Positions 1 through 5,578 of a DNA stretch of 5,578 nucleotides are shown in pieces. Origin of the DNA: CAISDA01 sp050258555 (lineage in GTDB: Bacteria; Bacteroidota; Ignavibacteria; UBA10030; UBA8401); the NCBI GenBank assembly GCA_050258555.1, contig JBLMZA010000062.1, positions 1 to 5,578 on the forward strand, read 5' to 3'. The first letter of the stretch is position 1. The number at the start of each line of letters is the position of its first letter. The position numbers were made by a program, and so were the translations under genes. Under the pieces are notes generated by a model. That model had not been told where the DNA came from, did not search any database, and saw only the letters and a list, made by a program, of their open reading frames with translations.

Positions 1-812
1 TTCACATTCGAATAGAAGCCGTATTCGTTCGGCGCCGACAGATTCCACGTGGTGCGCGGCTGCACATCGGTGAACGTGATGCGCACGATGGACTTGATGC
101 TCTTGAACCCGTATTTCCACGGCACCACAAGGCGGATCGGCGCGCCGTTCTGGTTCGGCAGCGGCTTCCCGTAGAGTCCCACGGCAAGAATCGTGAGCGG
201 ATTCATGGCTTCATCCATGCGCAGCCCTTCCACATACGGCCATTCGAGCACGCCCGAGCGCTGTCCCGGCATCTGATCGGGCGCGTGGAGCGTCGTAAAG
301 CGGACATATTTGGCGTTCGATGACGGCTCGGCGCTTTTGATCACATCGGCCAGCGGAAACCCGAGCCAGGGAATCACCATCGACCAGCCTTCAACACAGC
401 GCAGACGGTAGATGCGGTCTTCCATCACCCTTCCCTTCAGAAACTCTTCGAGCGCAACGGTGCGGGGCTTTTTCACGAAGCCGTCGATGGTGACGGACCA
501 GGGAGAAGTCTTCAGCGTATACGCATGCTTCGACGGATCATCCTTGTCCGTCCCGAATTCGTAGAAGTTGTTGTATGTCGTGATTTCTTTAAAGCTGTTG
601 AGATCTTCGGTCGTGGAATACTTGCTGCGGTTGGAAGGCTTCCAGGAATTTTTATCCTGCCCAAAGAGCCGCACCTGCATGCCGAGAACGGGAGATGCAA
701 ACAATGCGGCTGCGCCGAGCGCCGACTGCCTGAGGAAGACGCGCCGGCTGTGGTAGACCGGTTCGGGGGTGATCTCCGATGACCGGATGCCGTATGATTC
801 GAGGCTGGTCAT
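1..812 (-). CDS. msrP: Protein-methionine-sulfoxide reductase catalytic subunit MsrP (YedY), 3'-truncated by window edge
   Basis: This is the molybdopterin-containing catalytic subunit of the periplasmic MsrPQ system, which reduces methionine sulfoxide in envelope proteins using electrons passed through the membrane haem protein MsrQ. I translated it by hand from ATG 812-810. The frame stays open to base 1 and gives 270 complete codons. E. coli MsrP has about 334 residues, so roughly the last 60 lie outside. Residues 14-29 carry ITPEP followed by the twin-arginine signal SRRVFLRQ and a hydrophobic stretch (31-44), so export is by Tat. The Mo-ligand cysteine is Cys139 (codon 396-398) in YRLRCVEGWSMVIPWLGFPL. 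Further family motifs are MPGQRSG (181-187), WPYVEGLRMDEAMNPLT (191-207) and NGAPIRLVVPWKYGFKS (222-238). No strong Shine-Dalgarno is visible, but the Tat motif requires this start. The gap to the upstream membrane-protein gene is about 41 bases, suggesting the same transcript. A downstream msrQ would lie beyond the left edge. Confidence 0.95.
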   Translation of the reverse strand, partial: MTSLESYGIRSSEITPEPVYHSRRVFLRQSALGAAALFASPVLGMQVRLFGQDKNSWKPSNRSKYSTTEDLNSFKEITTYNNFYEFGTDKDDPSKHAYTLKTSPWSVTIDGFVKKPRTVALEEFLKGRVMEDRIYRLRCVEGWSMVIPWLGFPLADVIKSAEPSSNAKYVRFTTLHAPDQMPGQRSGVLEWPYVEGLRMDEAMNPLTILAVGLYGKPLPNQNGAPIRLVVPWKYGFKSIKSIVRITFTDVQPRTTWNLSAPNEYGFYSNV

Positions 813-853
813 ACGTGTATAACTTTTTTCGCGCGTTTAATGTTCCGCCGCCG

Positions 854-1231
854 TCATTTCACCTTCTTCCTCATGAAGAGCCCTGCCAGCCAGGTATAGG
901 CGATGATCGCCACTCCCAATACGAGGATATTCACATCATGCAGCCACGCACCGGTCGCCGCGACGGCGAGACCCGCCGTGCGCATCCATTCGATCGTCTT
1001 CGTCATATACCGGCTGATGTACTGCCCCAGACGGGAGCGCTTGAGCGGCTCGAGATCGGCGCTCTTCAGCACGTACATCGAGACGACCATCGACGGAATG
1101 AACGCGATGAAGATGCCCAGCCCCCAGTCGTGCTGCCAGACAAAGACAAGGGCGACGGCCGCGCAGCCGATATCGACGGCGAGCTTGAGCGGATGAATCT
1201 GATGATAGAGAAGCTTCTCCTGGTATGTCAT
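854..1231 (-). CDS. Small predicted four-helix membrane protein of unknown function
   Basis: This 125-residue protein is one I cannot assign to a named family. Hydrophobic segments lie at about residues 17-32, 36-54, 85-97 (short) and 101-119, suggesting three or four inner-membrane helices. A basic loop between the second and third (about 55-84, including LEPLKRSRLGQYISRYMT) and a basic tail (RKKVK) would both be cytoplasmic by the positive-inside rule. The N-terminus has two histidines (His10, His13) just before the first helix, with others at His34 and His98. The start is supported by AAGGA eight bases upstream. It begins 27 bases after the dipeptidyl peptidase stop and ends about 41 bases before msrP, so it is probably co-transcribed with both. 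It is not MsrQ, which is larger with about six helices. A link to MsrP rests on position only. Confidence 0.85.
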   Translation of the reverse strand: MTYQEKLLYHQIHPLKLAVDIGCAAVALVFVWQHDWGLGIFIAFIPSMVVSMYVLKSADLEPLKRSRLGQYISRYMTKTIEWMRTAGLAVAATGAWLHDVNILVLGVAIIAYTWLAGLFMRKKVK

Positions 1232-1239
1232 GGGCGCAG

Positions 1240-1244
1240 TCCTT
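1240..1244 (-). promoter_or_regulatory. Ribosome binding site AAGGA of the small membrane protein
   Basis: On the minus strand AAGGA lies eight bases before the ATG at 1231-1229. It is the only clear Shine-Dalgarno match in the window, and it fixes the start of the 125-residue membrane protein. Confidence 0.65.
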
Positions 1245-1258
1245 GTGTGTTTCTTCGA

Positions 1259-3448
1259 TCAGAGATTTTCGAAGAAGAAATTCGCGATCATCGTGAACAG
1301 ATGCAGACGCGTGCCGGCGCCGAGGATGCTGTGGTTCTTGTCCGGATAGAACATCGTGGAAAACTGCTTGTTCGACTTCTGCAGCGCCTTCACGAGATTC
1401 GCAGAGTTCTGGAAATGCACATTGTCGTCGCTTGTGCCGTGCACAACGAGGAACCGGCCTTTGAGGTTGTCCGTCATCGTGATGGGCGAGCTCTTGTCGT
1501 ATCCCTGCGGGTTGTTCGCCGGCGTGTTCATGAAGCGCTCCGTGTACGGCGCATCATAATAGCGCCAGCTTGTGACGGGCGCCACGGCGACGCCGGCCTT
1601 GAACACATCCGCGCCCTTCATCATGGCCATGCTTGTCGTATATCCGCCATAGCTCCACCCCCAGATGCCAATGCGCTTGCCGTCCACATACGGAAGCGTC
1701 GCGAGGTAGTTCGCCGCCTCGATCTGGTCGCCGACTTCCCATGTGCCCAGATTTTTGTAGACGCTCTTCATGAAGTCGCGTCCGCGTCCGCCGGTGCCTC
1801 GGTTGTCCACTTTGAAGACGAGATAGCCGTGTGCGGCAAAATACGAATGGACGAGTTCGTTGGCCCCGCCCCACTTGTCGAGCGCCGTCTGCGATCCCGG
1901 TCCCCCGTATGTATTGATGATGACGGGATATTTTTTTGCAGGATCGAAATCGTCCGGCACCAGGAGCGATGCGTTGAGCGTCACGCCGTCCGATGTGGTG
2001 AACGAAAGAAAACGCGTCGTGCCGATTCCGTATTCCTGCAGGGCCGAGACGGGATTTTCGACCATCATGCGCACGAGCGTTCCCTTGTTGTCGAAAAGGC
2101 GGATCTTCGCCGGCTGCGAGACCGTCGACCAGGCATCGAGAAAATAGCGGAAGCCCGGGGCAAAATCCGGTTTATGCGTCCCCTCTTCCGGCGTGAGCCG
2201 CTTTTTTCCCGTTCCGTCGATCCGGCATGCATAGATACTGCGGCCGCCGACAGCCGGTTCATTCGTTGCATAATAGACGGTTTCCGATGCTTCGTCGACG
2301 CCGAAAAAGTCGGTCACTTCATACTTCCCTTCCGTGATTTGACGCTTAAGCGTACCGTCTTTTGCGAAAAGATAGAGATGCGGGAAGCCGTCGCGGTCCG
2401 AAGCCCAGATGAAATCGCCGTTCTTCAGGAACGGAACCAGGCCGCGCCGTTCGATCCATGTGTCGCTTTTTTCGGTCAGGATCACGCGTGTAGCGCCTGT
2501 CAGCGCGTCGGCGCGGAGCAGTTCGTTCGTGTTCTGTTCGCGGTTCAGCCGCTGCAGCACGAGCACGTTCGGCTCCTGCGTCCATTCCATGCACGGCACA
2601 TACTGGTCGGCGTTCGGCCCGAGATCGATCCAGACCGTGCGGCCGGTGGCAAGCGTGATGACGCCGGTCTTCACCGCGCCGATCGGATCGCCTGCTTTCG
2701 GATAGCGCATGGTGATGAGCGTCGGATGCACCGAATCCCATTCGGTGATCGTATAGGTCGGCACGCGCGAAATATCGAACCGCCAGAAGGCGATCTTCTT
2801 CCCGTCCGGCGACCAGCGCCAGGCGTCGTTCAAATCCATTTCCTCTTCATATTCCCAGTCGCCCTTGCCGTTGATGATCACGTCTGAGCCGTCTTTGGTC
2901 AGCCGCGTTTCCTTCCCCGACTTGAGATCGATCACGTAGAGATCGTTTTCCTTCACATAGCCGAGCTTCGATCCGTCGGGAGAAATTTTTCCGTAGTAAT
3001 GCGGAAGCCTGTCGCTCGTGAGCTGCTTGGCAGTGTGCGATGCCGTGTCGTAGAGAACATAGTTGCCGTCCGGCGTGAGGCGCGAAAGATAGCGCTGCTG
3101 CGGAGGATCGCTCACAAAGAGAATCGATCGGCCGTCGGGCGACCAGTGGTAGGAACTGAACCCGCCGGCGAGCTCCTGCGACTTCTGGCCGAGTGCGGCG
3201 CTGCTGACCACGAGGCGCTTCGCATCCTGCGAGATGGAATACAAAAACACTCCGCGCGAACCCGTTGCGCGGTCCGTTTCGACAATCGATAACACGGAAT
3301 CGCCGGGAAGCCAGTGCACTTCGCCGAGCGACTGCGATGCGAACTTGCCCGATGTCCAGATATCCTCGAGCGTGATCTGTTTTTTTCCCGTCTGTGCATA
3401 CAGCGTATATGAGGCGATAAAGAGAAGCAGAAGTGCAAACTTTTTCAT
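1259..3448 (-). CDS. Exported dipeptidyl peptidase IV (S9B prolyl oligopeptidase family)
   Basis: This serine peptidase should remove X-Pro (or X-Ala) dipeptides from peptide N-termini in the periplasm or at the cell surface. From ATG 3448 it has 729 residues, normal for bacterial DPP IV. Residues 1-19 are a Sec signal peptide (MKKFALLLLF...LYAQ). An N-terminal beta-propeller (about 25-480) contains WSPDG blade motifs at 103-106 and 212-216. The substrate amino-end anchor is DWEYEEE, with the glutamate pair at about 202-203, diagnostic of S9B. The C-terminal alpha/beta-hydrolase domain (about 485-729) has the oxyanion tyrosine in NTYGGPGSQ (Tyr514), nucleophile Ser599 in GWSYGG, Asp674 in HGTSDDNVHFQ, and His706 in DKNHS. 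The Asp-to-His spacing of 32 matches human DPP4 (708 to 740). An in-frame ATG at 3508 would add 20 residues before the signal peptide and would sit at the predicted transcript start, so I reject it. All catalytic residues are intact. Confidence 0.96.
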   Translation of the reverse strand: MKKFALLLLFIASYTLYAQTGKKQITLEDIWTSGKFASQSLGEVHWLPGDSVLSIVETDRATGSRGVFLYSISQDAKRLVVSSAALGQKSQELAGGFSSYHWSPDGRSILFVSDPPQQRYLSRLTPDGNYVLYDTASHTAKQLTSDRLPHYYGKISPDGSKLGYVKENDLYVIDLKSGKETRLTKDGSDVIINGKGDWEYEEEMDLNDAWRWSPDGKKIAFWRFDISRVPTYTITEWDSVHPTLITMRYPKAGDPIGAVKTGVITLATGRTVWIDLGPNADQYVPCMEWTQEPNVLVLQRLNREQNTNELLRADALTGATRVILTEKSDTWIERRGLVPFLKNGDFIWASDRDGFPHLYLFAKDGTLKRQITEGKYEVTDFFGVDEASETVYYATNEPAVGGRSIYACRIDGTGKKRLTPEEGTHKPDFAPGFRYFLDAWSTVSQPAKIRLFDNKGTLVRMMVENPVSALQEYGIGTTRFLSFTTSDGVTLNASLLVPDDFDPAKKYPVIINTYGGPGSQTALDKWGGANELVHSYFAAHGYLVFKVDNRGTGGRGRDFMKSVYKNLGTWEVGDQIEAANYLATLPYVDGKRIGIWGWSYGGYTTSMAMMKGADVFKAGVAVAPVTSWRYYDAPYTERFMNTPANNPQGYDKSSPITMTDNLKGRFLVVHGTSDDNVHFQNSANLVKALQKSNKQFSTMFYPDKNHSILGAGTRLHLFTMIANFFFENL

Positions 3449-3506
3449 GGAACAAATCCCGAAGCGGTGAACGAATAGCAGCAGCCGGGCTGTGCGCCCG
3501 TCGGAC

Positions 3507-3543
3507 ATTTAAGTTGGAAAAATACAGATTCCTCCGCTTAAAT
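3507..3543. repeat. 7-bp AT-rich inverted repeat in the promoter region of the dipeptidyl peptidase gene
   Basis: ATTTAAG at 3507-3513 is perfectly repeated in inverse as CTTAAAT at 3537-3543, with a 23-base spacer and about 30 bp between centres (close to three helical turns). One arm falls between the two boxes of the candidate promoter and the other at the expected transcription start. It could be an operator or the base of an RNA hairpin after the upstream gene; a weak nested GGAA/TTCC pair lies inside. No T-run follows, so it is not a standard intrinsic terminator. Chance occurrence cannot be excluded. Confidence 0.35.
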
Positions 3544-3547
3544 CCAA
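3517..3547 (-). promoter_or_regulatory. Candidate promoter for the dipeptidyl peptidase / membrane protein / msrP run
   Basis: On the minus strand TTG (3547-3545) is followed after 20 bases by TATTTTTC (3524-3517). This matches seven of eight positions of the Bacteroidetes -7 box (TAnnTTTG) with the usual 19-21 base spacing from a -33 TTG. Read as a sigma-70 type promoter, the same bases give TTGGAT, 17 bases, TATTTT. The site lies in the only sizeable intergenic gap and would start transcription near 3510, leaving a leader of about 60 bases before ATG 3448. The assignment is by consensus only. Confidence 0.4.
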
Positions 3548-3557
3548 GGCCGCCGAT

Positions 3558-4553
3558 TCACTTGTATTCGATGACGTCGAAGTCATAGAGCGTCACGAAG
3601 CTGCCGTCCTCTTCGAATTCCTTCGGCTGCCACGCGCGGACGTGTATGAGCGGATTGGCCGGATCGCGGAAATCCATCATGAGAAAAAGATAGCCCTGAT
3701 CGGAATACGTCGACGACGTCCACACCTGCCGGCATGAGACACCGTACAGATCGGCGATTTTCTCGTGGCGGACGATTTTCAGATCCTCGAACTTCACGTT
3801 GATGAACGCGTTCGTGCGGAATGCCTTCGTCTTCAGTCCGTCCAGGTATTCGCGTTTGGTCTGCTGTATGAGCCGCACTTTCGCATCGGACAGGAACGTG
3901 TGCTTCATCATGTCGTCCGCCTGCTTCGCCTCACGGATCACCGAGCCGACGAGAATGAGCGCGTCATCCGAATAGACTTTTTCCAGGAAAGCGGCATCCT
4001 TGCAGTTGTATGCCATGCGGAAGCGCTCCATAAAATCGAGGATCGTGCCGTGCATGAGCGAATCCTTCTCCGTCACGCCCTGCGAGAGCACGGCATGAAA
4101 ATCGTAGTTGGGCAGCACCGAGCGAACCGAGATGATCCGGCCCTCCTTTGAAAAGGTGAAGATGAGATTCTGCTGGTCGCTCGCTTCGGTGCCGCCGAGA
4201 TCGACTTTGACAGTCACGCCGCGCACGTCGTAGCATGCGCCTCGCATCCGCTCGATCATCTGCACGGAGTATGTTTTGCGGGCGGTATAGGCGCGGTTGA
4301 CGGCTGCGAAGTTCCGGAACGTCGCGAATGCATCGGAGGAAAACGAGTGTTCGACATTCTTCACATCCCCCGTGCCTTTCTGCATGCGGTTCATTTCCAG
4401 CAGCACCGTTTCCAGCGTCGCTGTGATCTGCCGCTTCAGCGCGGGCACGTTATCGCCGCCGATGAGCGATACGGAGGGTTTGATCTGCGGGAACACGGTT
4501 TGGACCGCGATCAGGAGCAGAAGGACAAGACATTTGGAGAGGAGACGTTTCAT
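3558..4553 (-). CDS. Exported NTF2-like protein of unknown function
   Basis: This 331-residue protein has a Sec signal peptide (residues 1-22, MKRLL then a leucine-rich core ending VFPQ) and no lipobox at a suitable position, so it should be periplasmic or secreted. I see no catalytic motif. The C-terminal half (about 168-310) looks like an NTF2/SnoaL-type cone: a helix with FMERFRMAYNCKDAAFLEKV, then YSDDALILVG, later NVKFEDLKIVRH and YGVSCRQVWTSSTYSDQGYLFLMMDFRD, ending IHVRAWQP. The N-terminal half (about 40-150) repeats the same broad plan, with a long helix first and strands such as LIFTFSKEGRIISVRSVLP last, so it may be a divergent second copy. From memory, similar proteins occur in Bacteroidota near PEGA proteins, but the role is unknown. 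I chose ATG 4553; a TTG one codon earlier is possible. The ATG shares its A with the stop of the PEGA gene (TGATG), implying coupled translation. Confidence 0.85.
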   Translation of the reverse strand: MKRLLSKCLVLLLLIAVQTVFPQIKPSVSLIGGDNVPALKRQITATLETVLLEMNRMQKGTGDVKNVEHSFSSDAFATFRNFAAVNRAYTARKTYSVQMIERMRGACYDVRGVTVKVDLGGTEASDQQNLIFTFSKEGRIISVRSVLPNYDFHAVLSQGVTEKDSLMHGTILDFMERFRMAYNCKDAAFLEKVYSDDALILVGSVIREAKQADDMMKHTFLSDAKVRLIQQTKREYLDGLKTKAFRTNAFINVKFEDLKIVRHEKIADLYGVSCRQVWTSSTYSDQGYLFLMMDFRDPANPLIHVRAWQPKEFEEDGSFVTLYDFDVIEYK

Positions 4554-5578
4554 CAATACGCGCTTTCAATGATCCAGCTGACAACGGCCGAAGTGAGCGC
4601 CGTGGCCGCGACCGCAATACCGATATTCGTGAGCCGGTCGTATTTTTCGACGTTGGTTCTGAAGGCGGCCGCGCGCTCGGGCAGCATGGCGTTGGTGTAG
4701 TCGGTAAAGTTTTTCTCCGATTGGCCCCGGAAATATACGGCGGCGCCTCCGGCTGCAGCAGCCGAAATCGCGCTCACCCACTTGACCGCCGTCCAGCGGC
4801 TTCGCGCCTGCTGCTGCGATCCGTCGTAGGAGAGCATTTCGAAATTCACTTTCGCGTTCTCGCGCTCCTTTACCGTGACCGTCTGCGTCGCATCGAGATA
4901 CGCATCCATGCGCGCGGTGATCGAATAGTCGCCTGCCAGCAGCGGCAGCACAAGCGGCGCAGTGCCTTTGGGTTCGTTGTTCACGAAGATCTCGGCGCGG
5001 CTTGCCTCTTCGGGGCTCACCATGATGGAGACGCTGCCGAGTTTCGGCTCCGGCTCGAGCGTGATGCGCTCTGTCTCGCCGAGACGGATATAGACTTCCT
5101 TTTCAACCGGCGTATAGTTTGCGCCCCGTTCGGCGCGGACGAGATATCGTTTCGGCTTCAACTGCGCATGATACCGTTCCGTGCCGACTTTTTTTCCGTC
5201 CAGAAAAATATCGGATCCGGGCGCGCTGATTGTGAGCGCTCCCGAATTCTGCGACAGCGCGAATGTCCTCGCCGTTTCCCTGCCCAATTCCACCATCACT
5301 TCCTCTTCGATATCCGCATAAAGCGGCTTCGAGAGCTTCAGGATGTAGCGTCCCGGAGCAAGGTGGAGTGACCTGAGCGGCGTGACGCCGATTTTCCTTC
5401 CGTCGATCAGCACATCGGCGCTGTCTGCCACCATCGTCGAAACCGAGAGTGTGCCGAATGCCGGCTCGAGCTTCATGACAAGCTCCTTCGCTTCGCCGTC
5501 GGCGAGCGCGGTTTTCTCGACGGCATCGCGGTACAGATCGGCCGAAGCGGTGATCGCGTGCATGCCGGTTTCGCATTC
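4553..5578 (-). CDS. PEGA-repeat protein with C-terminal membrane hairpin, 5'-truncated by window edge
   Basis: The reading frame is open to the right edge; five codons lie upstream of the first visible Met (5563), and the sequence there already looks like the end of a PEGA repeat, so the true start is outside. There are 341 visible residues. Counting from Met 5563, PEGA-type beta domains span about 37-104, 108-170 and 176-243, after a partial one (1-33). The first is the most typical: GTLSVS, then VLIDGRKIGVTPLRSLHLAPGRY. The second has IFLDGKKVGT and the third IFVNNEPKGTAPL. Two hydrophobic segments follow (about 258-278, alanine-rich, and 313-332), separated by a polar, probably helical linker containing YTNAMLPERAAAF and KYDRLTN, and the protein ends shortly after. 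PEGA domains are small beta folds of envelope proteins with no known enzymatic role. The hairpin would anchor the protein in a membrane, with the repeats probably outside the cytoplasm. It is followed directly by the NTF2-like gene. The missing N-terminus may carry a functional domain. Confidence 0.88.
   Translation of the reverse strand, partial: ECETGMHAITASADLYRDAVEKTALADGEAKELVMKLEPAFGTLSVSTMVADSADVLIDGRKIGVTPLRSLHLAPGRYILKLSKPLYADIEEEVMVELGRETARTFALSQNSGALTISAPGSDIFLDGKKVGTERYHAQLKPKRYLVRAERGANYTPVEKEVYIRLGETERITLEPEPKLGSVSIMVSPEEASRAEIFVNNEPKGTAPLVLPLLAGDYSITARMDAYLDATQTVTVKERENAKVNFEMLSYDGSQQQARSRWTAVKWVSAISAAAAGGAAVYFRGQSEKNFTDYTNAMLPERAAAFRTNVEKYDRLTNIGIAVAATALTSAVVSWIIESAY

Noticed and set aside
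525..782. Small plus-strand open frames over the start of msrP
   Set aside because: They are antisense to the Tat signal and N-terminal domain of MsrP, which reads cleanly on the minus strand.
813..853. Possible separate promoter for msrP (TTATAC just before the ATG)
   Set aside because: The TATAC-like box is only about seven bases from the ATG, leaving almost no leader, and no convincing -35 box lies at the right distance. Read-through from the upstream gene explains it better.
779..2887. Long plus-strand open frame of 702 codons
   Set aside because: It lies antisense to the DPP IV and membrane protein genes, whose family motifs and catalytic residues are unmistakable. Its product is rich in Arg, His, Asp and Ala with no recognisable domain, as expected from the opposite strand of a GC-rich gene.
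3486..3500. CGGGC/GCCCG stem with a 5-base loop in the leader of the peptidase gene
   Set aside because: The stem is only 5 bp with no U-run and no partner structure, so it is neither a terminator nor a recognisable riboswitch; such stems are common in GC-rich DNA.
4551..4556. TTG start one codon before ATG 4553 for the NTF2-like gene
   Set aside because: ATG is preferred over TTG and gives the same signal peptide. The difference is one residue.
4721..5371. Plus-strand open frame of 216 codons
   Set aside because: It is fully antisense to the PEGA repeats, has an Arg-rich composition and shows no motif; it is a shadow frame.

Overview
This window holds five genes, all on the minus strand, so transcription runs from high to low coordinates. 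The DNA is GC-rich, with mostly G/C-ending codons. Several traits point to a member of the Bacteroidota/Chlorobiota (FCB) group: signal peptides ending in A-Q or P-Q, an S9B dipeptidyl peptidase IV, mostly weak Shine-Dalgarno sites, a PEGA-repeat protein paired with an NTF2-like exported protein, and a possible Bacteroidetes-type promoter. The GC richness argues against a typical low-GC Bacteroides or Flavobacterium. This placement is an inference; no rRNA or other marker is present.

From right to left along transcription, the first gene (4553-5578) is the C-terminal part of a PEGA-repeat protein whose 5' end lies beyond the right edge. It shares one base (TGATG) with the next gene (3558-4553), an exported protein of unknown function that looks like one or two NTF2-like domains. 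These two form a translationally coupled envelope pair.

A 109-base gap (3449-3557) follows. It carries a possible promoter and a 7-bp AT-rich inverted repeat. It precedes a second run of three closely spaced genes: an exported dipeptidyl peptidase IV (1259-3448), a small predicted four-helix membrane protein of unknown function (854-1231), and msrP (1-812). msrP encodes the Tat-exported molybdopterin subunit of the periplasmic methionine-sulfoxide reductase and is cut off by the left edge. Gaps of 27 and 40-41 bases suggest these three are co-transcribed.

The common theme is the cell envelope. All five products are exported, membrane-bound or periplasmic: peptide digestion (DPP IV), repair of oxidised periplasmic methionine (MsrP), and an uncharacterised PEGA/NTF2-like module. 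I see no mobile elements, CRISPR arrays, tRNA or rRNA, and no gene-free stretch longer than 300 bases. The long plus-strand open frames are antisense shadows. The least characterised parts are the PEGA/NTF2-like pair and the small membrane protein next to msrP; nothing here clearly amounts to a new defence or mobile system.
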